From contig NZ_JABBJJ010000036.1 of the NCBI RefSeq assembly GCF_012933655.1, positions 1 to 57,890 on the forward strand: 57,890 nucleotides of DNA, read 5' to 3'. Below, piece after piece: positions 51,001-57,890 of the stretch. The number at the start of each line of letters is the position of its first letter. Within the stretch, counting starts at the first letter, position 1. The notes beneath the pieces were generated by a model that worked only from the letters and a program-made list of their open reading frames with translations, made no database searches and was not told the DNA's origin. This DNA is from Pyxidicoccus fallax (lineage in GTDB: Bacteria; Myxococcota; Myxococcia; Myxococcales; Myxococcaceae). A program made the translations under genes and the position numbers.

Positions 51001-51723
51001 GTGAAGACTGTCGGACCGCGTCAGAGCCCTGTGTCCTCCTCGAACTCTTCCGGGAAGGTGCGGAAGGATGATGTCGATGTCGTCGACATCCGGTTCGGCA
51101 CGGGCAGGCCCAAGCCCGACGCGGCCGGCTCCACGATTCGCAAGGGCGGCCACGGCGGCGGCGTGATGACCGTGTGCAACCACAAGAAGGACGACGACTT
51201 CCAGCAGCAGTGCCCCGGCGGCCTCGGCGGCAAGCTCCTCCCCAAGCTGGAGGACCTGCTCACGCGCAAGGGCCTCCAAATCCCGCAGGGCTCCAACCCG
51301 TCGGTGCCGGCCGGCTCGCTGCACACGCTGCTCGAGCGGCTGACGCAGGCGAAGCCCCTCGGCGCCAACGTCGAGGTGGAGCTGGGCGGCAAGTGGAAGC
51401 CCATCAAGAACGGCGGAGGCCACTCGGACACCCTCTCCAAGGGTCCGGACGTCGCTCCCGGCACGCAGGCGGACTTCGCCCCCGTGCTGACCTCCCGTCC
51501 TCCCGTGACGCTGCCCGGCCTGGGTGGCCGCCCGTTCCCGGGCCGTCCGATTCCGCGGGACCTCCCCATCCCTCGCGGCGGCATCGACCGCCCGGGCCAC
51601 AAGCCCGGCAAGCCCACCTCCGACACCATCAACGTCAGCACGACGGGGGGCCCGAAGCCTCGAATTCCGAGCGGCATCGAGGGTCGCCCGGGCATCGGCA
51701 TCAAGAAGCCCACGCTCGAGTAG
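51001..51723 (+). CDS. Unknown Gly/Pro-rich protein
   Basis: A 240-residue protein. It has a polar N-terminus (KVRKDDVDVVDIRFGTGRPKPDAAG), one possible folded core with a His and two Cys (MTVCNHKKDDDFQQQCPGG) and a Pro/Gly/Arg-rich C-terminal 90 residues without predicted fold. No signal peptide or membrane helix. The GTG start has GAGGTG 4 nt upstream. It sits behind a hairpin-rich leader and 82 bases before the kinase gene. The family is not recognised. Composition is normal for the window. Confidence 0.65.
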   Translation: MKTVGPRQSPVSSSNSSGKVRKDDVDVVDIRFGTGRPKPDAAGSTIRKGGHGGGVMTVCNHKKDDDFQQQCPGGLGGKLLPKLEDLLTRKGLQIPQGSNPSVPAGSLHTLLERLTQAKPLGANVEVELGGKWKPIKNGGGHSDTLSKGPDVAPGTQADFAPVLTSRPPVTLPGLGGRPFPGRPIPRDLPIPRGGIDRPGHKPGKPTSDTINVSTTGGPKPRIPSGIEGRPGIGIKKPTLE

Positions 51724-51790
51724 GGCACGCGCCTGGCGGTGACTCGCGGCTTCACGGGCAGCGAGGGAAGACCTGGGCCGGGCTTGGAGG

Positions 51791-51796
51791 TAGCCT
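51791..51796 (+). promoter_or_regulatory. Putative leaderless -10 (TAGCCT)
   Basis: GGTAGCCTCCGGGCGCA ends at ATG 51806, with 9 nt between hexamer and start. The nearest GGAGG is upstream of the hexamer and too far from the ATG to serve. Confidence 0.5.
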
Positions 51797-51805
51797 CCGG
51801 GCGCA

Positions 51806-53641
51806 ATGAGCGGCCATGAGCGCTTCGGACCGTACCGCCTCCTCCGCGAGCTCGGCGCGGGGGGCATGGGACGCGTCTCCCTGGCGGAGCGGGACGGCGA
51901 GGAGGCTCCGGTCGTCGTCAAGCGCATGAACGCGGAGCTGGCGGCGGACGCCCGCTTCCGTCGGCGCCTGCTGCGCGAGGCCGAGGTGGCCGCGAGCCTC
52001 GAGCACCCCAATGTCGTGCGGGTGCTCGACACCGGCGTCATCGACGACCAGCTCTACCTGACGATGGAGTACGTGCCGGGCTCCAGCCTCGCGGGAGTCC
52101 TGGCCGCCAGCCGCCCCGAGCTGCTTCCGCTCGCGCCCGTGCTGCACGCGGTGGCGCAGGCGTGTGATGGGCTCGCGTACGTCCACCGCTTCGCCGAGCC
52201 ACGCACCGGCAAGTGGATGGAGCTGGTCCACCGCGACATCTCCCTGGACAACCTGCTGGTGTCGTACTCGGGCGAGGTGAAGGTCGCCGACTTCGGCATC
52301 GTGAAGACGGTGGACGGCACGCAGACCACCTCCGGCGTCATCATGGGCAAGCTGGGATACATGTCGCCGGAGCAGCTCCGCGATGAGACGCTCGACGCGA
52401 GCAGCGACCTGTACTCGCTGGGCGTGTGCCTCTTCGAGCTGCTGGCGTGCCGGCGGCCGTTGCCGGTGCAGCGCGGGCGCGCGGTGATGGAGGCGGTGCT
52501 CTACGACGTGCCTCCGCCGCTGGAGCAGTTCCGGCCGGACGTGCCGCCGTCGATTGCGGCGCTCGTGGCACGGATGCTCTCGAAGGACCGCAAGGTGCGG
52601 CCCACCTCGACGGAGGTGGCGAAGGAGCTTCGCGCGGTCCTCGCCCAGCGGCCGGAGCCGACGCTGTTCCCCTCGAAGCTGCTGGATGCTCCGCCGCGCA
52701 ACCGGGCACGGCCCGCGCCCGCCGAGCAGGCCACGGAGGTGGCGAGCGCGCCTCCGACGCGGCCCCAGCGACTGTTGGGCCCCGCCCCCGCGCAGGATGT
52801 CCGTCCCGTTCGCAGGCCCACTCCGGCGCCGGCTCCCGCCGGACGGAAGCTGACGCCGATGCATGGCGTGGACGCGAGCAAGGAGACCCTGGCGCTGGCC
52901 CCCGCGGAGCGCCGGCCGACGCCCGCGCCCGCGCCGAGCGCACCCACGCGCGGGCCCGCGCACCAGGAGCACCCGCGCGCCTCACTTCCCACGAGCCCGC
53001 CGGACTCCGGGGCGCCGCGGTATGAGCACTCGCTCTCCGCGCTTCCCACGAGCCCACCGACCTCGGAGTCCCCGCACTACGAGCACTCGCTCTCCGCGCT
53101 TCCCACAAGCCCGCCGACCTCGGAGACGGAGTCACCGGAAGGCTCGCTCTCGGCGCTGCCCACGCGCGCGCCCACGCCGAAGCGCGCGGACTCCCACTCC
53201 GGGATGCCCGCGTCCAGGCCCGTGCCCTCCCGCTCCGAGCTGCCCGCGCACGAGCCCGCGCCGGAGCCCGAGCACTCGGTCTACTCGGTGCCCACGCGCG
53301 CGCCGACGCCGAAGCCCTCCCGCTCCGAGCTGCCCGCACCAGAGCCCGAGCACTCACTCTCCTCGGTGCCCACACGCGCGCCGACGCCGAAGCCCTCCCG
53401 CTCCGAGCTGCCCGCGCACGAGCCCGATGCACGGCCCGAGCACTCACTCTCCTCGGTGCCCACACGCGCTCCGACGCCGAAGCCAGGGCACGCCCCCGCC
53501 TCGGCTCCGGACGCCGCCGTGGCCGCCGAATCCACGCGCCTGCTGGCCTCGGCGCCGTCGCGCCGCCGGCTCCGCAAGCGATGGGCCGCGCTGGGAGGAC
53601 TCGCGCTGCTCGGGGCCGCCGCGTGCTGGTGGTGGGCCTGA
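51806..53641 (+). CDS. Hanks-type Ser/Thr protein kinase with repetitive Pro-rich tail and C-terminal TM
   Basis: A 611-residue kinase. The catalytic domain spans about residues 8-285: glycine loop GAGGMG (17-22), K39 in VVVKRM, HRDISLDN (H142-N149, an RD kinase), DFG in VADFGIVK, and APE-like MSPEQL. After it comes a 280-residue Pro/Ala/Ser/Glu linker with imperfect repeats (EHSLSALPTSPPTSE, then EHSLSSVPTRAPTPKPSRSELP) rich in possible phospho-sites. It ends with a basic patch and a short hydrophobic helix ending CWWWA, so the kinase is probably tail-anchored. Myxobacteria carry many such kinases. Its substrates are unknown. Confidence 0.9.
   Translation: MSGHERFGPYRLLRELGAGGMGRVSLAERDGEEAPVVVKRMNAELAADARFRRRLLREAEVAASLEHPNVVRVLDTGVIDDQLYLTMEYVPGSSLAGVLAASRPELLPLAPVLHAVAQACDGLAYVHRFAEPRTGKWMELVHRDISLDNLLVSYSGEVKVADFGIVKTVDGTQTTSGVIMGKLGYMSPEQLRDETLDASSDLYSLGVCLFELLACRRPLPVQRGRAVMEAVLYDVPPPLEQFRPDVPPSIAALVARMLSKDRKVRPTSTEVAKELRAVLAQRPEPTLFPSKLLDAPPRNRARPAPAEQATEVASAPPTRPQRLLGPAPAQDVRPVRRPTPAPAPAGRKLTPMHGVDASKETLALAPAERRPTPAPAPSAPTRGPAHQEHPRASLPTSPPDSGAPRYEHSLSALPTSPPTSESPHYEHSLSALPTSPPTSETESPEGSLSALPTRAPTPKRADSHSGMPASRPVPSRSELPAHEPAPEPEHSVYSVPTRAPTPKPSRSELPAPEPEHSLSSVPTRAPTPKPSRSELPAHEPDARPEHSLSSVPTRAPTPKPGHAPASAPDAAVAAESTRLLASAPSRRRLRKRWAALGGLALLGAAACWWWA
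53020..53490 (+). repeat. Tandem imperfect repeats in the kinase linker
   Basis: Two repeat types follow each other in frame. The first, about 54-60 bp, codes for EHSLSALPTSPPTSE (three or four copies, 53020-53150). The second, about 69-80 bp, codes for EHSLSSVPTRAPTPKPSRSELP (three copies, 53260-53490). DNA identity between copies is high, so copy number can change by slippage or recombination. Confidence 0.75.
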
Positions 53642-53711
53642 GCCGTCGGGCCGCGCTCGCCTCCATCCGTCGACGAATCAACGCCCTCGTCACGGCACCG
53701 CCGCACAGCAC

Positions 53712-53727
53712 GGTGGCATCTGCCACC
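53712..53727 (+). terminator. Short hairpin after the kinase gene
   Basis: GGTGGCA (53712-53718) and TGCCACC (53721-53727) form a 7-bp perfect inverted repeat with 2 bases between (so at most a shorter stem in RNA). It lies in the 222-base gap before the haloperoxidase gene; no other element is seen there. Confidence 0.35.
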
Positions 53728-53863
53728 CAACAAACACCGGCTCCACCGCGAGTCCGGCTTGTCGCCAGGGCTGTCGGACCCGGGGGCTAGTCACGGCCCT
53801 GCCTGGGCCCACCCCCACTTCGCAGCCGGTGTCCAGGTGTCGCTCCTTCCCGAGGAGACACCC

Positions 53864-55969
53864 ATGAGAACGTGGTTCCGAGTCACACCGCTGTTGTCCC
53901 TCCTGCTGGTGCCCGCCGCCCGGGCCCAGAACATCGACCGCGCGAACGAGGCGCGCAAACGCCGTGTGGACGCCGCGGACTTCCAGCGCGCCCAGCCGCT
54001 CCCCATCCACCAGAACAACAACGACCAGAACACCTTCGGCCTGTGGGCCGTCTACTCCAAGGGCCTGCCTCACGACTTCGTCGGCGAGCCCGACGGCACC
54101 GCCTTCTTCTCGCTCTACAACGCCCTCACCGGCACCTCCCCGCTCGAGGACGTCATCCTCGGAGGCGAGCGCAAGCTGGTGAATCCGCAGGCGGGCCTGT
54201 CCTACGTGCTGGAGGGCGCGGACCCGCAGGCCCTCACCATGCGGCCCGCGCCGTCCATCGACAGCAACGAAGCAGCCAGTGAGATGGAGGAGCTGTACTG
54301 GATGTCGCTGCTGCGCGACGTGAGCTTCAGCCAGTACGCCAGTGACCCCGTCCTCCCGCTCGCCATCGACCGCCTCAACGCGCATCCGGAGTACCGTGGC
54401 GCGAAGAACGGCAGCGGGCAGGTGACGCCCGGCACCGTCTTCCGCGCGGACCTGCCCGGCGCCATCAACGGGCCGTTCATCTCCCAGTTCCTCTACAAGA
54501 CGGTGACGTTCGGCGGAGGCCCGCTGACCAGCACCATCGAGGGCAACCCACCGGCCGCTGGCGTGGAGCCCACCGCCGTGCAACTCGTGGAGCAGCGCAT
54601 CCTCACGCGCAAGGGCGGCGATGACAGCCTCACCGACTTCGACGAGTGGCGCTCCATCCAGGACGGCCACATGCCGGACGACCCCACGGACACGCTGGAG
54701 GACTACGACGCCACGCGCCGCTACATCCGCAACGCGCGCGACCTGACGGAGTGGGTGCACCTGGACTACCCCATCCAGGGCAGCCTCAACGCCGCGCTCC
54801 TCATGGCGCGCCAGGGCGACTTCCTCCCCGATGGCCGGTACGACCCGGACCCCAAGTCCTCCCCGCTCATCCATGACGGGAACAACCCGTACCGGACCTC
54901 CAGGACGCAGGAGCCCTTCGTCACCTTCGGCAACAGCGAGGTGCAGTCGCTGACGGGGCTGGTGACGAACACCGCGCTGCGCGCCATGTGGTACCAGAAG
55001 TGGCAGGTGCACCGCCGGCTGCGTCCCGAGGAGTATGGCGGCCGCATCCACGCCCACCTGAGCGGCCTGCGCAGCTATCCCCAACTGCCCGCCGTGCTGC
55101 TCGGCTCGCCGGTGCTGAGCCGCGTCCGGCTCTACAACCTGCAGCGCAACCTGGAGCGGGGGCTGAGCAACACGCCCACGTACCTGCTGCCGCAGGCCTT
55201 CCGCGAGGGCAGCCCCCTCCACCCGGCCTATGGCTCCGGCCACTCCACGTACACCGGCGCGGGCGTGACGATTCTCAAGGCCTTCCACACGGACGCCCCC
55301 ATCCTCAACCCGCAGGTGCCCAACGCGGACGGCACCGCGCTGGTGCCCTACAGCGGCACGCTGATGATGTTCGACGAGCTGGACAAGCTGGCCTCCAACA
55401 TCGGAGTGGCGCGCCTCTTCTCGGGCGTGCACTACCGCAGCGACCATGACCACGCGGTGCGCCTGGGCGAGCTATACGCCCTGCGCGTGCTCCAGGACTG
55501 GACGCGCCTCTACAACGAGAGCTTCTCCGGCTTCGAGGTGCGGACCTTCGGAGGCAACGTCCTGACCGTCACCCCGACGCAGCCGGCGCTGCCCCACTTC
55601 GTGAGCGCCATCAACGGCTTCGCCCTCTACGGGCAGACGGCCACGGGCACCGGCCCGGGCACGCGCCTGCGCGCCCTCACCAACAACGCCATCATCGACC
55701 TGAGCGACCTGGCCGCCCAGGGCTACACGCGCCTCAACATCGTCGCCGACACGTTCATGCCGCAGACGGCGGGCAGCGTGCGGTTCCAGTACGACAGCAG
55801 CAACTTCGTCGACAGCCAGGCGTCCTACTTCCTCTTCGGGGACACCTTCGCGAACGGCAGCACCTTCACCGTGGGCACGCATGTGCTGCGCGCCACGCCG
55901 TACAGCGCGGCGAACGCGGGCGGCGTCGGCGGCGTGCCGCTCGTCATCCGCTTCACCGTGCAGCAGTAG
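53864..55969 (+). CDS. Secreted vanadium-dependent haloperoxidase (PAP2 superfamily)
   Basis: A 701-residue protein with a signal peptide (FRVTPLLSLLLVPAARAQ). The haloperoxidase/PAP2 core has the vanadate- or phosphate-binding motifs in order: K and R in KWQVHRRLRPEEYGG (about residue 380), SGHSTYTG (about 458) and SGVHYRSDHDHA with Arg and His (about 522). The core is followed by a beta-rich C-terminal domain of about 150 residues, perhaps for surface attachment. Such enzymes oxidise halides with H2O2; the related phosphatases use the same site, so activity is not certain. The start at ATG 53864 has GAGGAG 6 nt upstream. A strong hairpin follows. Confidence 0.85.
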   Translation: MRTWFRVTPLLSLLLVPAARAQNIDRANEARKRRVDAADFQRAQPLPIHQNNNDQNTFGLWAVYSKGLPHDFVGEPDGTAFFSLYNALTGTSPLEDVILGGERKLVNPQAGLSYVLEGADPQALTMRPAPSIDSNEAASEMEELYWMSLLRDVSFSQYASDPVLPLAIDRLNAHPEYRGAKNGSGQVTPGTVFRADLPGAINGPFISQFLYKTVTFGGGPLTSTIEGNPPAAGVEPTAVQLVEQRILTRKGGDDSLTDFDEWRSIQDGHMPDDPTDTLEDYDATRRYIRNARDLTEWVHLDYPIQGSLNAALLMARQGDFLPDGRYDPDPKSSPLIHDGNNPYRTSRTQEPFVTFGNSEVQSLTGLVTNTALRAMWYQKWQVHRRLRPEEYGGRIHAHLSGLRSYPQLPAVLLGSPVLSRVRLYNLQRNLERGLSNTPTYLLPQAFREGSPLHPAYGSGHSTYTGAGVTILKAFHTDAPILNPQVPNADGTALVPYSGTLMMFDELDKLASNIGVARLFSGVHYRSDHDHAVRLGELYALRVLQDWTRLYNESFSGFEVRTFGGNVLTVTPTQPALPHFVSAINGFALYGQTATGTGPGTRLRALTNNAIIDLSDLAAQGYTRLNIVADTFMPQTAGSVRFQYDSSNFVDSQASYFLFGDTFANGSTFTVGTHVLRATPYSAANAGGVGGVPLVIRFTVQQ

Positions 55970-55979
55970 CAACCGGCTT

Positions 55980-56015
55980 GCGGCCCGGTCCATCCTCGGA
56001 GATGGGCCGGGCCGC
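55980..56015 (+). terminator. Terminator hairpin after the haloperoxidase gene
   Basis: A 15-bp stem, GCGGCCCGGTCCATC (55980-55994) with GATGGGCCGGGCCGC (56001-56015), with one G-T pair and a 6-nt loop, lies 11 bases after the stop. No U-tract. Confidence 0.6.
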
Positions 56016-56263
56016 ACGGCTCGTCACGGTGTCCGCGCTCCGGCCGTACTCGCCGTGGAGCCGGAGAGGGCGGACTGTTGCGTTCGTGGGATTCGTCGCG
56101 AGTGCTCGCGACATTTTCGCGGGCTTTTCGTTTCCGGAGTGGACGGTGGTCGCAGGGGGCGGAGCCGGAGCGAATCTCGGGACAGGTGCGCCCGGAGTCA
56201 TCGCTTCCGTGCACCAATGGCCCGGGCCTCGTCCAAAGACAACCACGGATCGGGACCATCTGA

Positions 56264-57724
56264 ATGAGACTCGCTTCACGTCTGCTGGCGTTGTCGTTGT
56301 GCGTCTCCACCACCGCCCTCGCGAAGAACAACCCGAGGGACCGCGACGGTGACGGCTTCATCGAGAGCAGCCGGTACATGCCGACCACGGACCCCAACCT
56401 GGACCCGAACTGGGACTGGACGGTGAGCGGGGCGGGCCACACGCTGTATTACACGGACGCGACGGGCATCGTCCGCTCCACGGTGCGGCAGGTGCCCTTC
56501 TACACGGGCGGCCACCCCCTCAACACGCTCGAGAAGGACATGTACCCGGAGGACGGCTGGGTGCTCGTGTACCGGGACTTCGGCACGCCCACGTCCGCGC
56601 CGGACCTGCCCTTCTTCGCGCTCTACAACAAGTACCGCGGCATCCTCCGGGTGATGGTGTTCAACACCCGCGAGCTCCAGTTCAGCCGCTTCAACCTGGA
56701 GCTGGCCTTCAAGAGCCAGACGGCCACGGGCGCGCTGCTCACCTTCTCCGAGCCGACGCGCGCCTTCACCAGCGACTATGACGTGGCCAAGCGCGAGGTG
56801 TTCGCCGTGGAGGCCAACGCGCTCAACGGCTGGATTCACGCCGACTTCATGCTCACCGGGTATGACCCGAACCTGAGCCCGGACACGCAGCTGCGGCTGA
56901 ACATCCGCGGCCTCACCCTGCAGGACATCACGCTCAACGCGGATGAGTTCACCCTCTCCCAGGTGTTCACCAACGCCAACCCGGGTGGCGGTGCCGGCGG
57001 AGGCACGGACCTGCTGGGCGCCATCAACGGCGGCTTCAAGACCTACAGCACCGCGGAGACCATGCTGAAGTCGCTGCGCAACAGCGCCACCCGGAACTCC
57101 ACTGCCTGGTGGGCCAGCACGGTGCTGAACCTGACGCAGTTCGTCCCGTACGTGGGCGGGCTGATGGGCTTCGTCAACTCGTTCTTCGGCGGCGCGGAGA
57201 AGCCGTCCCCCCGCGAGCCCCTCAACTTCCAGGGCGCGCTGTCGATGAGCGGCTCCATCACCGAGTCCACCCCGCTCTACAGCATGGACTTCGCCACGCA
57301 CTACCTCGGCAACGGCAACCCGCCGGACCACTACCGGCCCGTGCGTCCCATCACCTGGGGCGTCTTCAACCTGACGGCGAAGCCCCAGTCGACGGTGAAG
57401 TTCTCGCGCGTCTGCACCGGCACCACCCGCCCGAGCTGCACCACGAAGACGGACTACGCCGGCATCGTGCCCGTCAGCTACGTCTTCAACCCCAACGCCG
57501 GCCTGAGCCTCGTCTCCATCGAGTACGCCTACACCTTCGACGAGCAGCGGCCCACCCACTTCACCGAGTACACCCCGCGGGTCACCATCCCCCAGGGCGA
57601 GGAGCTGCCGAAGGGCATGGCGCTGCGCGTGAAGCTGCGCACCACCACGCCCACCCGCTACGCGGATGACGACCTGGTGTTCCTCAAGGTCTACCCGTTC
57701 GCCGGCGTCCCGGTGACGCAGTAG
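56264..57724 (+). CDS. Secreted protein of unknown function
   Basis: A 486-residue protein with a signal peptide (RLASRLLALSLCVSTTALA). Just after it is a DRDGDGF calcium-loop-like motif. The N-terminal half is beta-rich; a Gly-rich linker (NPGGGAGGGTDLLGAINGG) then leads to an amphipathic/hydrophobic segment (STVLNLTQFVPYVGGLMGFVNSFFGG), which could insert into or lie on a membrane. The C-terminal half is again beta-rich with two Cys (SRVCTG and RPSCTT). No catalytic motif. The hydrophobic centre in a secreted protein is compatible with a pore-forming or membrane-active protein, but this is speculative. The ATG start has GGGA upstream. Confidence 0.68.
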   Translation: MRLASRLLALSLCVSTTALAKNNPRDRDGDGFIESSRYMPTTDPNLDPNWDWTVSGAGHTLYYTDATGIVRSTVRQVPFYTGGHPLNTLEKDMYPEDGWVLVYRDFGTPTSAPDLPFFALYNKYRGILRVMVFNTRELQFSRFNLELAFKSQTATGALLTFSEPTRAFTSDYDVAKREVFAVEANALNGWIHADFMLTGYDPNLSPDTQLRLNIRGLTLQDITLNADEFTLSQVFTNANPGGGAGGGTDLLGAINGGFKTYSTAETMLKSLRNSATRNSTAWWASTVLNLTQFVPYVGGLMGFVNSFFGGAEKPSPREPLNFQGALSMSGSITESTPLYSMDFATHYLGNGNPPDHYRPVRPITWGVFNLTAKPQSTVKFSRVCTGTTRPSCTTKTDYAGIVPVSYVFNPNAGLSLVSIEYAYTFDEQRPTHFTEYTPRVTIPQGEELPKGMALRVKLRTTTPTRYADDDLVFLKVYPFAGVPVTQ

Positions 57725-57733
57725 CCGTTCCTT

Positions 57734-57766
57734 CGCCCCACGCCCGGCATGTCGGGGCGTGGGGCG
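57734..57766 (+). terminator. Terminator hairpin
   Basis: CGCCCCACGCCC (57734-57745) and GGGCGTGGGGCG (57755-57766) form a perfect 12-bp stem with a 9-nt loop, 10 bases after the stop of the secreted-protein gene. No U-tract. Confidence 0.6.
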
Positions 57767-57804
57767 CGAAGTCGAAGCGGTGGGGAATACGCACGCGTCC
57801 ATGG

Positions 57805-57810
57805 CAGTCT
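57805..57810 (+). promoter_or_regulatory. Putative leaderless -10 (CAGTCT)
   Basis: TGGCAGTCTTGCGCGCC ends at ATG 57819, with 8 nt between hexamer and start. It is the third copy of the block seen at 9727 and 38497. Confidence 0.5.
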
Positions 57811-57818
57811 TGCGCGCC

Positions 57819-57890
57819 ATGCGAATTCCCCACGCGCTGACCCTGGTCGTCACCGCAATGACGGCCCTCGCGGCCTCCGCCGCCGAGCCC
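57819..57890 (+). CDS. Start of a secreted protein gene (cut by window edge)
   Basis: 24 codons are visible, reading a signal peptide (RIPHALTLVVTAMTALAASAAEP) with a likely cleavage site ASA-AEP. The rest lies outside the window. It has no Shine-Dalgarno sequence, and the leaderless-type box upstream supports the start. Confidence 0.7.
   Translation, partial: MRIPHALTLVVTAMTALAASAAEP

Noticed and set aside
53020-53490. CRISPR-like repeats
   Set aside because: The repeats are in frame within the kinase gene, have no spacers, and code for Ser/Pro-rich peptide.
1-57890. tRNA, rRNA, insertion sequences, prophage or CRISPR arrays
   Set aside because: Looked for transposase and integrase motifs, cloverleaf-like segments and regular repeats; none could be supported.

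Overview
The window looks like a contig from a Myxococcota bacterium, most likely of the Myxococcaceae (Myxococcus, Corallococcus or Pyxidicoccus type). The reasons are very high GC with strong GC3 bias, an Hanks-type Ser/Thr kinase with a proline-rich tail, several sensor kinases, a sigma-54-type promoter, many secreted proteins and lipoproteins, and large surface proteins built from carboxypeptidase-regulatory-like domains. The first 16 bases match the Nextera/Tn5 mosaic end at 15 positions, so the left edge is an assembly edge and the first gene is cut. The last gene (57819 onward) is cut by the right edge.

Layout. 1-2.7 kb: a membrane MORN-repeat protein, a small membrane-anchored Cys protein and a hemerythrin. 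2.7-5.4 kb: a lower-GC island with an excisionase-like HTH/PIN-domain toxin-antitoxin pair next to two gene remnants, a truncated and frameshifted histidine kinase and a C-terminal fragment. 5.4-13.8 kb: housekeeping and surface genes (PKD/beta-helix lipoprotein, alpha/beta hydrolase pair, permuted methyltransferase, ferritin-like protein, secreted CBM9-like protein, RhtA exporter). 14.3-17.5 kb: a tightly coupled four-gene operon (small protein, membrane sensor kinase, isoprenoid-synthase-like protein, SAM methyltransferase). 17.7-19.4 kb: a Gly/Ser-rich lipoprotein and a class V aminotransferase. 19.4-42.7 kb: four paralogous carboxypeptidase-regulatory-domain proteins (one frameshifted) interspersed with a YhaO/YhaN nuclease pair, an ArsR/SRPBCC-cupin operon, a GNAT-like/cyclic-nucleotide-binding fusion behind a sigma-54-like promoter, a divergent MBL/LysR pair and a PlsC acyltransferase that appears to start at ATT.

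42.7-57.9 kb: a scramblase-family protein, a 908-residue helical-repeat protein, and a toxin/immunity operon (inactive ketosynthase-fold protein, AHH nuclease, Imm11- and Imm49-type immunity proteins). These are followed by a cupin-4/JmjC oxygenase, a hairpin-rich leader before an unknown gene, a Ser/Thr kinase, a vanadium haloperoxidase and a secreted protein of unknown function.

Two themes cross the window. First, eight genes have no Shine-Dalgarno sequence but carry a TANNCT/CAGNCT hexamer 6-10 nt before the start codon, as expected for leaderless mRNAs. Second, convergent gene pairs are separated by perfect hairpins that can act as bidirectional terminators. The best candidates for undescribed biology are the pseudo-ketosynthase/AHH toxin operon, the kinase-isoprenoid synthase-methyltransferase operon, and the Cys-pair carboxypeptidase-regulatory paralogs with their conserved promoter.
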